This document shows, piece by piece, positions 6,540-12,278 of a stretch of DNA of 26,968 nt. The position numbers and the translations under genes were made by a program. Where the stretch lies: positions 1 through 26,968 of IMG/VR virus record IMGVR_UViG_3300003894_000023. One strand, given 5' to 3'. The first letter of the stretch is position 1. Each line of letters starts with the position of its first letter. Source of the stretch: a virus. The notes under the pieces are model-generated. The model made no database searches. It saw nothing but the letters and a program-made list of their open reading frames with translations, and was not told the DNA's origin.

Positions 6540-7067
6540 ATGGAAACAATAGATAGAATTGCAAATTTGATCGAGGAGCAACAGCATTTACAAGGTGTTG
6601 TGGAAGCGTGTGAGGCAAATTTAAAAACCGCCAAGGAAAAGTTGCGGGAGATGGAAGAATTGACTCTACCTCAAGCGTTGGAAGATGCAGGATTGGATAC
6701 GGGTAAGACAAAGGACGGTTTCGAGTTCTCTGTGAAAGAAAATGTTTTTGCATCCATCAAAGAGGATAGAAAATCCAAGGCACACGATTGGCTGGTCGAA
6801 CATGATGCAGGAAGTTTGATTAAAAATACGATCACCATCACGTTTGGGAAAAATGAAATGCAGGAGTGTTTGGCGTTCATTCAAGAACTGGACGAACGAG
6901 ATAACCCAGTTGATTTCACACGAAAGGAGGCGGTTCATGCCAGTACGCTTAAGAGTTACATAAGAGAGCAGTTGGAAGCAGGAAGATTGACATCAGATGA
7001 GATGGAACTGTTTGGTGTCTCGGTAGTCAAGCAAGCAAAGGTTAAAAAACCAAAGAACAAATTTTAA
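6540..7067 (+). CDS. Conserved phage protein with N-terminal coiled coil, next to the SSB gene
   Basis: The 175-residue protein starts with a coiled coil (residues 5-45). Next come a small domain around GFEFSVKENVFASIKEDRK and a C-terminal region with STLKSYIREQLEAGRL, FGVSVVKQAKV and a basic tail. This layout recurs in phage replication clusters beside single-stranded DNA-binding proteins, and it loosely resembles Gam-like nuclease inhibitors in the coiled-coil part only. I do not assign a function. ATG 6540 is one base after the preceding stop, and a 23-base gap separates it from the SSB candidate. Confidence 0.65.
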   Translation: METIDRIANLIEEQQHLQGVVEACEANLKTAKEKLREMEELTLPQALEDAGLDTGKTKDGFEFSVKENVFASIKEDRKSKAHDWLVEHDAGSLIKNTITITFGKNEMQECLAFIQELDERDNPVDFTRKEAVHASTLKSYIREQLEAGRLTSDEMELFGVSVVKQAKVKKPKNKF

Positions 7068-7090
7068 ATTTTTTAAAAGGATTTTGACAA

Positions 7091-7918
7091 ATGACCAAAG
7101 TTACAAAGAAAGAAACGACAGCAGTTACGGAAGCAATTGATTACGGTCAGTACGCTGGTACAGGTGATACACCTGCGGCAGGTATGGAGCACATGACACC
7201 CGATGACATGATTGTTTCCTTCGTGACCATATTGCAGGACTTGAGTCCTCAAGTAAAACCCACCCACAAGGGTGGTGTTGAGGGTGCAGAAGTAGGGATG
7301 ATTTGCAACACTGCGACGCAAGAGATTGCCAGTGGCAGTGATGGTGTGGCGTTTATCCCATGTTGGAAGGAGCATACCTTCGCAGAGTGGGTTCCACGCA
7401 ACAAAGGTGGAGATTTCGTGGGACTCCATGAGCCGTTGAGTGAAGTTGTCCGCATCGCTAAAGAAGAATCCAAAGAGTTCGGTAAGTTGTACGTGGGATC
7501 AAATGAACTGCATGAAACTTTTAATATTTATGGTTTGTGCAAATTCGGTGAAGGAGCGTACTCTCCTGCGGTGTTGCGATTCAAAAGCATGAGCATAAAG
7601 AAATACCGCATGTGGATGACAATGGCAAACAATGTGAGCATTAATTTGCCTGATGGGTCTGTCGTTAAACCACCGTTGTTCGCCCAGGTGTATCGTTTGA
7701 CTTCCATTGAACAGACGAAGGGTAACGATGATTTTTATAACTGGAACATTGCGTTCGATGGTGGCGATGCAACTTCAAGCAGATTGAAGCCGTCATCTAC
7801 TGAGTTCAAATTGGCCGCTCAGTTTTATGAGGCAATGAAGCAGGGGAACGTCAAAGTATCTGATGATAACATATCAGCAGAGATCATTGATGATGCCGAT
7901 GAAGCAGTACCTTTCTAA
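7091..7918 (+). CDS. Probable single-stranded DNA-binding protein
   Basis: The 275-residue protein ends in an acidic tail with the tip DDADEAVPF, closely similar to the DDDIPF tip by which bacterial SSBs recruit partner proteins. The body has aromatic-rich beta-type segments (FIPCWKEHTFAEW, YNWNIAFDGG) that could form an OB-fold surface. It is not a close match to E. coli SSB and may belong to a separate phage SSB-like family, so the call rests on the tail, composition and replication context. The N-terminus is Lys/Thr-rich. An AAAAGG ribosome site precedes ATG 7091. A strong hairpin follows the stop. Confidence 0.6.
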   Translation: MTKVTKKETTAVTEAIDYGQYAGTGDTPAAGMEHMTPDDMIVSFVTILQDLSPQVKPTHKGGVEGAEVGMICNTATQEIASGSDGVAFIPCWKEHTFAEWVPRNKGGDFVGLHEPLSEVVRIAKEESKEFGKLYVGSNELHETFNIYGLCKFGEGAYSPAVLRFKSMSIKKYRMWMTMANNVSINLPDGSVVKPPLFAQVYRLTSIEQTKGNDDFYNWNIAFDGGDATSSRLKPSSTEFKLAAQFYEAMKQGNVKVSDDNISAEIIDDADEAVPF

Positions 7919-7928
7919 CCATTATTTT

Positions 7929-7948
7929 GCCCCCTTTAACAAGGGGGC
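7929..7948 (+). terminator. GC-rich hairpin after the SSB gene
   Basis: GCCCCCTT (7929-7936) and AAGGGGGC (7941-7948) form a perfect 8-bp stem with a TAAC loop. The following sequence, ATTTCC, has only a short T run, so it may be a weak terminator, an RNA stabiliser or a processing site protecting the SSB message. The next gene starts at 7956. Confidence 0.65.
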
Positions 7949-7955
7949 ATTTCCT

Positions 7956-8243
7956 ATGACAACAAAATATAAAAATATAAAAAAAGATGACTCACCATTT
8001 CCTAGTTATCGCATCACGCTCAAAAAAGATGGGAGATACGTGAATCGGACAGGGTTTGTGAAACTTAAAGATGCACGTCAAGCATTGGCAGATTATTTGG
8101 GGATTGATATAGATGACTTACCTCTTAATGAACGATGTTCTATGTCTTATGAGCAAGCTGAGAGGTATCTTTCAAAGCCTACGCCGGAATTACGCAGATC
8201 AAAGAAATGTAAGCCCAGAATTTTGAAGGTGGTTCGCAAATGA
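7956..8243 (+). CDS. Hypothetical basic protein, 95 aa
   Basis: Start ATG 7956 lies eight bases after the hairpin; the frame is open from 7863, but that part overlaps the SSB gene. The product is basic, with FPSYRITLKKDGRYVNRTGFVKLKDARQALADYLG, an AP2- or integrase-arm-like beta-strand plus helix arrangement that could bind DNA, and a basic tail ending VVRK. The last codons GTT CGC AAA TGA are shared with the tail of the 8359 gene and flank a Ser/Arg-repeat module in both places. Function is unknown. Confidence 0.6.
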   Translation: MTTKYKNIKKDDSPFPSYRITLKKDGRYVNRTGFVKLKDARQALADYLGIDIDDLPLNERCSMSYEQAERYLSKPTPELRRSKKCKPRILKVVRK

Positions 8244-8326
8244 ATACTTATATCCGTGGCAGGCGCAGGAGCGGGAGATGGAGCGGGAGATGGAGCGAGA
8301 GCGGGAGCGGGAGCTGGATCGTATAA
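8240..8326 (+). CDS. Ser/Arg/Trp-repeat peptide, module 1 (28 aa)
   Basis: ATG 8240 overlaps the stop of the preceding gene (ATGA). The peptide begins MNTYIRGRRRSG and continues with GGAGCN-encoded Ser alternating with Gly, Arg, Trp and Glu, then ends at TAA 8324-8326 within TATAATTTTATCTAA. The same start and end sequences recur in modules 2 and 3. Whether it is translated is uncertain. Confidence 0.35.
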   Translation: MNTYIRGRRRSGRWSGRWSESGSGSWIV

Positions 8327-8358
8327 TTTTATCTAAACTTAAATGAAAGGACTTGAAA

Positions 8359-8616
8359 ATGAAAGTATTAGTTGAAGAGAAAGAGAACGAAGGGTTGGAA
8401 AGTTTGATGGGACAGCGTGTGACACTTTTGTGCGCTAACTACTTTTACACAGGAAAACTTGTAGGAGTTAATACCGATTGTGTAAAACTGGTAGACGGCG
8501 GTATCATTTACGAAACGGGTCCATGGGATTCAATAAATTGGAAAGATTATCAAGCTATTGAAGGGGACATCTATGTTCGAATACCTTTCATAGAATCCTT
8601 TGGAGTTCGCAAATGA
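8359..8616 (+). CDS. Conserved phage protein with small beta-barrel character, 85 aa
   Basis: ATG 8359 is preferred over the in-frame TTG 8353 because GAAAGG at 8345-8350 has suitable spacing. The protein contains LMGQRVTLLCANYFYTGKL, then GIIYETGPWDS, and ends RIPFIESFGVRK. This set of motifs recurs in small proteins of many phages and prophages and suggests an SH3- or Sm-like fold, but no function is established that I can name. Its stop overlaps ATG 8613 of the Ser/Arg-repeat frame. The final 19 codons are duplicated exactly 277 bases downstream. Confidence 0.7.
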   Translation: MKVLVEEKENEGLESLMGQRVTLLCANYFYTGKLVGVNTDCVKLVDGGIIYETGPWDSINWKDYQAIEGDIYVRIPFIESFGVRK

Positions 8617-8627
8617 ATACTCATATC
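8559..8627 (+). repeat. 69-bp direct repeat, first copy
   Basis: This segment covers the last 19 codons of the 8359 gene and the first codons of the module 2 peptide. It is identical base for base to 8836-8904, an offset of 277 bases. Identity stops abruptly on both sides, which indicates a recent tandem duplication or recombination between modules. Confidence 0.95.
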
Positions 8628-8825
8628 TTTTGTGGTAGAAGGAGCGGGAGCTGGAGCGGGAGCGGGAGCAGGAGCGGGAGCAGGAGCGGGAGCGAGAGCG
8701 AGAGCTGGAGCGAGAGCAAGAGCAGGAGTAGGAGCGGGAGCTGGAGCAGGAGCTGGAGCAGGAGCTGGAGCGGGAGCAGGAGCTGGAGCAGGAGCTGGAG
8801 CAGGAGCAGGAGCTGGAGCGTATAA
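8613..8825 (+). CDS. Ser/Arg-rich repeat protein, module 2 (70 aa)
   Basis: ATG 8613 overlaps the stop of the 8359 gene (ATGA), so translation would be coupled. After MNTHIFCGRR the product is a near-perfect alternation of Ser with Gly, Arg, Trp, Glu or Lys, resembling an RS domain. Serine is AGC (AGT once). The intervening residue is set by the variable sixth base of one hexamer and the first base of the next. The two other frames over the repeat are also open, giving Ala/Gly-rich text on this strand and Ser/Cys-rich text on the other, so openness alone is weak evidence. Coupling and the shared module layout favour this frame. No function is known. Confidence 0.4.
   Translation: MNTHIFCGRRSGSWSGSGSRSGSRSGSESESWSESKSRSRSGSWSRSWSRSWSGSRSWSRSWSRSRSWSV
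8641..8820 (+). repeat. Thirty-copy GGAGCN hexanucleotide array
   Basis: The 180 bases divide exactly into thirty hexamers of the form RGAGYN (almost all GGAGCN). Variation is confined mainly to the sixth base (G, T or A) and the first base (G or A). One unit is GGAGTA. The strand is almost all purine, with many GGG runs. Shorter arrays of the same hexamer lie in modules 1 and 3. Confidence 0.95.
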
Positions 8826-8835
8826 TTTTATCTAA

Positions 8836-8904
8836 TGAAGGGGACATCTATGTTCGAATACCTTTCATAGAATCCTTTGGAGTTCGCAAATGAATACTCA
8901 TATC
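8836..8904 (+). repeat. 69-bp direct repeat, second copy
   Basis: Exact copy of 8559-8627. Here the 19-codon tail of the 8359 gene has no upstream gene body, so it is a remnant gene end carried along with the module. It is preceded directly by the TATAATTTTATCTAA end of module 2. Confidence 0.95.
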
Positions 8905-8952
8905 CTTGGCAGGCGCAAGAGTGGGAGCAGGCGCAGGAGCTGGAGTGAATAA
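8890..8952 (+). CDS. Ser/Arg-repeat peptide, module 3 (20 aa)
   Basis: ATG 8890 follows the duplicated gene tail in the same ATGA arrangement. The peptide starts MNTHILGRRKSG and continues with SRRRSWSE. Its opening (ATCCTTGGCAGGCGCA) resembles module 1 more closely than module 2, although the upstream 69 bases match module 2 exactly. Because the gene it was coupled to is only a fragment here, translation is doubtful. Confidence 0.25.
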   Translation: MNTHILGRRKSGSRRRSWSE

Positions 8953-8989
8953 TTTTTTATAAACTTTAATAAATATAATTTAAAGTACC

Positions 8990-9253
8990 ATGAACAGACT
9001 GGCAAAATTTTTACAAGTACGTAAGGATGTTTGGGTCGATATCAATACCGTATTTAAATTCACAATAAAATGTTCTGAACAAAATGAATCCTTTTTTGTT
9101 TTATTTTATATTCTACGACCCGATAACTCTATTGGATATGAAAGTTCAAAAGAAATGGGATCACTTGCCGAAGCTCGTTACCTTGTACTGCAACTGATGG
9201 GTTTTGATGAGGAGACTATCGCCAAAATAAAAGAGGATCATGAAAAACTATAA
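8990..9253 (+). CDS. Hypothetical protein, 87 aa
   Basis: A small mixed alpha/beta protein with a hydrophobic strand FFVLFYILRPD and a helical C-terminal half (LAEARYLVLQLMGFDEETIAKIKEDHEKL). No Shine-Dalgarno sequence precedes ATG 8990. A TATAAT at 8974-8979 is very close upstream, so the message could be nearly leaderless, or expression may depend on readthrough. It overlaps the next gene by 14 bases. Function is unknown. Confidence 0.6.
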   Translation: MNRLAKFLQVRKDVWVDINTVFKFTIKCSEQNESFFVLFYILRPDNSIGYESSKEMGSLAEARYLVLQLMGFDEETIAKIKEDHEKL

Positions 9254-9626
9254 AGTTACTGTAGGAAAATACGACAGGGAGTTCCCAACCTGTTATTCAA
9301 CTTACTGGGAGACAAGTGGCCCACTAGAATGGTCTGATGCACTGCGCGTTTTCAACGAAATAGTTTTGGATCTTCCAGATGGCGAAGGAGAGAGATGGTT
9401 TAATGAGAATGGTGACTTTGAGGCATATGAATGGTTTAGTAAACGAACAATAAAATTACCAATAAAAGTCACACTCGACTTTTACTCTGTTGAAAAAAGA
9501 ATTTATGATTATTCAGCAATGCACACTTACGAAAAATTTTCTGGTAATAAAGTCCTGGGCCGTATTAAAGAATCAGTAGTTGAAACACAAAAACATTTAG
9601 TATTATTTGATAAAGGAGTAATTTGA
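9240..9626 (+). CDS. Hypothetical protein, 128 aa
   Basis: Start ATG 9240 lies within the end of the preceding gene. The product has several Trp and Tyr residues (STYWETSGPLEW, ERWFNENGDFEAYEWF) and no membrane segment or catalytic motif that I recognise. Its stop at 9624-9626 sits between the ribosome site at 9614-9618 and the two overlapping GTG codons of the methyltransferase locus, so it is translationally linked to that locus. Confidence 0.6.
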   Translation: MKNYKVTVGKYDREFPTCYSTYWETSGPLEWSDALRVFNEIVLDLPDGEGERWFNENGDFEAYEWFSKRTIKLPIKVTLDFYSVEKRIYDYSAMHTYEKFSGNKVLGRIKESVVETQKHLVLFDKGVI

Positions 9627-9631
9627 GTGTG
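9614..9631 (+). promoter_or_regulatory. Single ribosome site facing start codons in two frames
   Basis: AGGAG at 9614-9618 is followed by TTG 9623 (methyltransferase frame, 4-base spacing), GTG 9627 (overlapping 422-codon frame, 8-base spacing) and GTG 9629 (methyltransferase frame again, 10-base spacing). The two GTG codons share one base. This arrangement could feed ribosomes into both frames. Confidence 0.6.
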
Positions 9632-10171
9632 GCTACATACCCCAAAAACATTTTGTCCCTCTTCTCAGGAATTGGAGGACTTGATCTCGGAGTCAAGCTC
9701 GCTAACCCAAACGCTCGAACTGTCTGTTACGTTGAGCGGGAAACATACTGTGCGTCCGTTCTTGTGGAACGCATGGAAGAAAAGACCTTGGATTCGGCTC
9801 CTGTATGGGACGATATTACGACCTTCGATGGCAAGCCATGGCGTGGAGTCGTGGATACAATCATTGGCGGGTTCCCGTGTCAAGACCTATCCGTCGCAGG
9901 ACAACAAAAGGGTCTTCACAAAGGAACAAGATCCGGGCTTTTTTACGAGTATGTTAGAGTCGTTCGCGAAGTACGTCCCCGATACGTCTTCGTGGAAAAT
10001 GTTAGAGGGTTACTCAAGCAACAAGCGATGGAAACAGTCATCAAAGAGTTGGCCAACTTGGGGTTCAATGCGGAATGGGGTTTGTTCTCTAGCAAAGGAG
10101 TGGGAGCCAGCCATAAACGTGAGCGAGTGTTTATACTGGCGAAGTCCGCAGGCACAAGAGCCTGGAGTTAA
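9623..10171 (+). CDS. DNA (cytosine-5) methyltransferase, N-terminal part (motifs I-VIII)
   Basis: The 182-residue product has motif I LFSGIGGLDLG (13-23), motif IV GGFPCQDLS with catalytic Cys 86, motif VI VENV (Glu 125) and motif VIII HKRERVFIL (165-172). These bind S-adenosylmethionine and attack C6 of cytosine. The frame stops at 10169-10171, before any target-recognition region or motifs IX and X. Motif X reappears in the same frame at 10655-10915. The start is TTG 9623 or GTG 9629; the latter has better spacing. The whole coding stretch is overlapped by another open frame (9627-10895). Options are a two-polypeptide enzyme, frameshift expression, or an N-terminal remnant. Confidence 0.85.
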   Translation: MSVATYPKNILSLFSGIGGLDLGVKLANPNARTVCYVERETYCASVLVERMEEKTLDSAPVWDDITTFDGKPWRGVVDTIIGGFPCQDLSVAGQQKGLHKGTRSGLFYEYVRVVREVRPRYVFVENVRGLLKQQAMETVIKELANLGFNAEWGLFSSKGVGASHKRERVFILAKSAGTRAWS

Positions 10172-10895
10172 TCCTAATAGGCTGACAGGGGAATTTGGCC
10201 ATAGGATGTATGATAAGGAAACAGGCAGATTAGCCCAGGTTGGTCTCACACAACAAGCGGTAGCATGGCGAACGCCATCAGCAAGTGATCCTGTGGGCGG
10301 TGTAAAGGATTTGAATGATCCGAAGTATGCCAATGCAGATGCACCAAAGATAAAACTTAGTGATCAGGTGGTAGCATGGCGCACGCCAATAGCTGGTGAT
10401 GGTACGCACAACCATTGTTTAACACCGGCAGTTCTTGCGAACAAAACAACACTTACCTTATCAAACCAAGTGAATATAACAAACTGGCCCACTCCAGTAA
10501 CACAAGATTTAAAAAAAAGAGGTCCAAATAGCAAGCAACAAGGCTTAGCAGAAGAAGCATCAATTTGGCCTACTCCTACAACACGAGATTATAAAGGTGC
10601 TGTAACTGGAAAATCAATAGACCGAAAAGACGGTAAATCAAGAAAGGATCAATTATGCACTATAGCCGTCCACAACGACCTCCAAGTCCCGAACAAACAG
10701 ACCAATGGGAAGAAATCCTCGAACACGAACCACGACTCGCCCCTGCTCAAGAAAAGGTTGAACCCGACCTTTGTCGAGTGGCTGATGGGACTGCCAATTG
10801 GCTGGAGCTTGCCAATACCTACAGAAGTGAAAGATTACAAGCATTGGGAAACGGAGTCGATCCAATGGTTGCGGCGGTTGCTTGGTCAGTATTAA
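9627..10895 (+). CDS. Overlapping 422-codon protein with WPTP-type repeats
   Basis: This frame stays open for 1269 bases across both methyltransferase parts and the segment between them. Residues 183-343 (about 10172-10654) are the only sensible translation there. That part holds repeats of W-(R/P)-(S/T)-P at W171, W214, W251, W287 and W314, the last followed by TTRDYKG. A segment DTSSWKMLEGYS with SWPTWGSMRNGVC lies at 119-153, and FVEWLMGLPIGW at 382-393. From memory, the same motif series occurs in phage proteins filed as DNA methyltransferases; I cannot check this here. With equal base use, 422 codons without a stop has a chance near one in a billion. Start GTG 9627 has ideal spacing to AGGAG. 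Confidence 0.6.
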   Translation: MWLHTPKTFCPSSQELEDLISESSSLTQTLELSVTLSGKHTVRPFLWNAWKKRPWIRLLYGTILRPSMASHGVESWIQSLAGSRVKTYPSQDNKRVFTKEQDPGFFTSMLESFAKYVPDTSSWKMLEGYSSNKRWKQSSKSWPTWGSMRNGVCSLAKEWEPAINVSECLYWRSPQAQEPGVNPNRLTGEFGHRMYDKETGRLAQVGLTQQAVAWRTPSASDPVGGVKDLNDPKYANADAPKIKLSDQVVAWRTPIAGDGTHNHCLTPAVLANKTTLTLSNQVNITNWPTPVTQDLKKRGPNSKQQGLAEEASIWPTPTTRDYKGAVTGKSIDRKDGKSRKDQLCTIAVHNDLQVPNKQTNGKKSSNTNHDSPLLKKRLNPTFVEWLMGLPIGWSLPIPTEVKDYKHWETESIQWLRRLLGQY

Positions 10896-10915
10896 TGGAC
10901 AGATTTAATGAATAA
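10655..10915 (+). CDS. C5-methyltransferase C-terminal part carrying motif X
   Basis: The 86-residue frame is in the same phase as the N-terminal methyltransferase part. It contains the C-terminal signature of this phage enzyme family: PPSPEQTDQWEEIL, a CRVADGTANW segment, and motif X as SERLQALGNGVDPMVAAVAW. AAAGGA at 10643-10648 lies six bases before ATG 10655, so it could be translated independently as a small second subunit. Stops at 10169, 10175 and 10634 separate it from the N-part. It overlaps the 422-codon frame almost completely. No motif IX or recognisable target-recognition domain is in this piece. Confidence 0.65.
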   Translation: MHYSRPQRPPSPEQTDQWEEILEHEPRLAPAQEKVEPDLCRVADGTANWLELANTYRSERLQALGNGVDPMVAAVAWSVLMDRFNE

Positions 10916-10934
10916 ATTATGGCAGGAGTCTCAA

Positions 10935-10949
10935 GCGGGGAGTACCCGC
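10935..10949 (+). other. Short GC hairpin between methyltransferase and next gene
   Basis: GCGGG (10935-10939) and CCCGC (10945-10949) form a 5-bp stem with a GAGTA loop, followed by ATTATTTA. It may be a weak terminator or a translation control element in the 66-base gap. The same gap also holds a 15-codon frame at 10919-10966, not annotated as a gene. Confidence 0.4.
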
Positions 10950-10981
10950 ATTATTTACGTAACTAACACAGGAGCAAAATA

Positions 10982-11206
10982 ATGGGAATCGTAGCATCTT
11001 TACAAAAAGAACTCAGAATGGCAAAGAAATCAAATCTTCCTCCTGAAATGGAAAATCATATCATGGAGATTGCCGCTTTAAAAGAACGCATCCAAGAACT
11101 GGAAACAGAACTGGACGAAGCTCGAAAGACTGCTCGCAAGGATGAGCTGGCACGTAAAAAGGCCAACAAGAAAGCAACACAAACTTCTCAGGAGGATAAC
11201 AGATAA
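10982..11206 (+). CDS. Small coiled-coil protein, 74 aa
   Basis: Start ATG 10982 has AGGAG about eight bases upstream. Residues 25-65 form a clear heptad pattern of charged residues (ALKERIQELETELDEARKTARKDELARKKANKK), ending in a Lys/Gln-rich tail. There are no other domains. The stop shares one base with the exonuclease start at 11206, so the two are co-translated. Function is unknown; oligomerisation or scaffolding is plausible from the coiled coil. Confidence 0.6.
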   Translation: MGIVASLQKELRMAKKSNLPPEMENHIMEIAALKERIQELETELDEARKTARKDELARKKANKKATQTSQEDNR

Positions 11207-11748
11207 TGCACGTAATGATCGACTTGGAGACATTGGGAACACGGCCAGGGTCAGTGATATTGAGTATAGGAGCATGTGCTTTTGAATCCCACGGGTTTGA
11301 GTATGAGATACCAGACGAGCACACGTTCTACCAAAATATTTCAGTGGAATCCTCAAAAGCGGTGGGACTCACTGTGGATCAGGCGACTATTGATTGGTGG
11401 AAAAAGCAATCAGAGGTTGCTAAAGATGCTCTCCGAGTCGATCAAATACCTGTAAGAGATGCTCTTGCAAAATTTACACTCTGGTTTCGCAAAGTGCGTG
11501 GCAAGCACTTATGGTCCCACGGTGCTACCTTTGACATACCTCTTATAGAAGCGGCTTGTAGGGCAGTAGAACCTCAAATCCTACCGCCTTGGAAGTTCTG
11601 GGACGCTCGTGACACGCGAACAATTTATGATCTTGCTGGTATCGAACCAGATAGATCATCAGGGACTCATCATAACGCTCTGGACGATTCTATCAACCAA
11701 GCACGAGCTGTCCAGCAGGCGTACAATATTTTGAAAGGGAATAATTAA
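11206..11748 (+). CDS. DEDDh 3'-5' exonuclease (RNase H-like fold)
   Basis: The 180-residue product starts MHVMIDLETLG, with D6 and E8 as the first metal ligands. SHGATFD supplies D110, and HHNALDDS supplies H156 and D161 in the HxAxxD spacing of DEDDh enzymes. It resembles the compact phage/Rv2179c-like group rather than full DnaQ. Substrates could be single-stranded DNA or RNA ends. The start follows a strong GGAGGA site. It ends in an overlap with the dNMP kinase start at 11748, so the two form one translational unit. The polymerase downstream has its own proofreading-type domain, so this enzyme is probably not its sole proofreader. Confidence 0.85.
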   Translation: MHVMIDLETLGTRPGSVILSIGACAFESHGFEYEIPDEHTFYQNISVESSKAVGLTVDQATIDWWKKQSEVAKDALRVDQIPVRDALAKFTLWFRKVRGKHLWSHGATFDIPLIEAACRAVEPQILPPWKFWDARDTRTIYDLAGIEPDRSSGTHHNALDDSINQARAVQQAYNILKGNN

Positions 11749-12278
11749 TGAAAATTGTAGCTTTCACTGGGAAAATGTTCTCGGGCAAAACAACCGCCGC
11801 TCAATTCCTCGTTGAAAATTGTGGTTATACTCGCATACCTTTTTGTGAAACGTTGAAGCAAATGTGTGCCGCTATGGGTCTGTCCGACGAGCAATTATAT
11901 GGCTCGGAGAAGAACACACCTTCCACAGTATTCTGCGGAAAAACACCCAGGTATATCATGCAGACGCTCGGCACAGATTGGGCAAGGAAGATGATAGGAG
12001 AGGATATTTGGGTGAACCTGTGGGAAATCAACGTACTCAAACAAATGCAAAAATTTGAATCTAAAATTGTAATTGACGATCTACGTTTCCCGAACGAAGC
12101 TAAGATGGTGAACAGGCTCGGTGGCAAAGTTTTAAAGATTGTGAGGCCTCTTACAAATGATGAAGCTGTATCGAAACATCCTAGCGAAGTGTTGATGGAC
12201 GGTATATTGTGCGAAGAACTCCACAACGATTCGACGATGGAGGCGTTTGAAACACAACTAAAGGAGCGTTTTGGATGA
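11748..12278 (+). CDS. Deoxynucleoside monophosphate kinase
   Basis: The 176-residue protein opens with a P-loop GKMFSGKTT (G8, G13-K14-T15) directly after a beta strand. It contains RYIMQTLGTDWARKMIGEDIWVN, a region typical of phage dNMP kinases related to T4 gene 1. WVNLWE and IVIDDLRFPNEA (Walker B-like) follow. It would phosphorylate dNMPs, recycling nucleotides released from host DNA for phage synthesis. It overlaps its neighbours at both ends (11748 and 12275). Length is close to shorter phage members of the family. Confidence 0.85.
   Translation: MKIVAFTGKMFSGKTTAAQFLVENCGYTRIPFCETLKQMCAAMGLSDEQLYGSEKNTPSTVFCGKTPRYIMQTLGTDWARKMIGEDIWVNLWEINVLKQMQKFESKIVIDDLRFPNEAKMVNRLGGKVLKIVRPLTNDEAVSKHPSEVLMDGILCEELHNDSTMEAFETQLKERFG

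Noticed and set aside
8530-8847. Ser/Cys-rich minus-strand frame and Ala/Gly-rich plus frame (8632-8835) over the hexamer repeat
   Set aside because: A six-base repeat without stops leaves several frames open automatically; only the frame coupled by ATGA at 8613 has independent support.
8559-8962. Diversity-generating retroelement (template and variable repeat)
   Set aside because: There is no reverse transcriptase gene in the window, and the repeat differences are not adenine-specific changes against a template copy.
10172-10634. Intron or insertion element interrupting the methyltransferase
   Set aside because: The segment is fully open in the overlapping frame and continues that frame's motif pattern on both sides, which an inserted intron would not do. 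No terminal repeats are seen.
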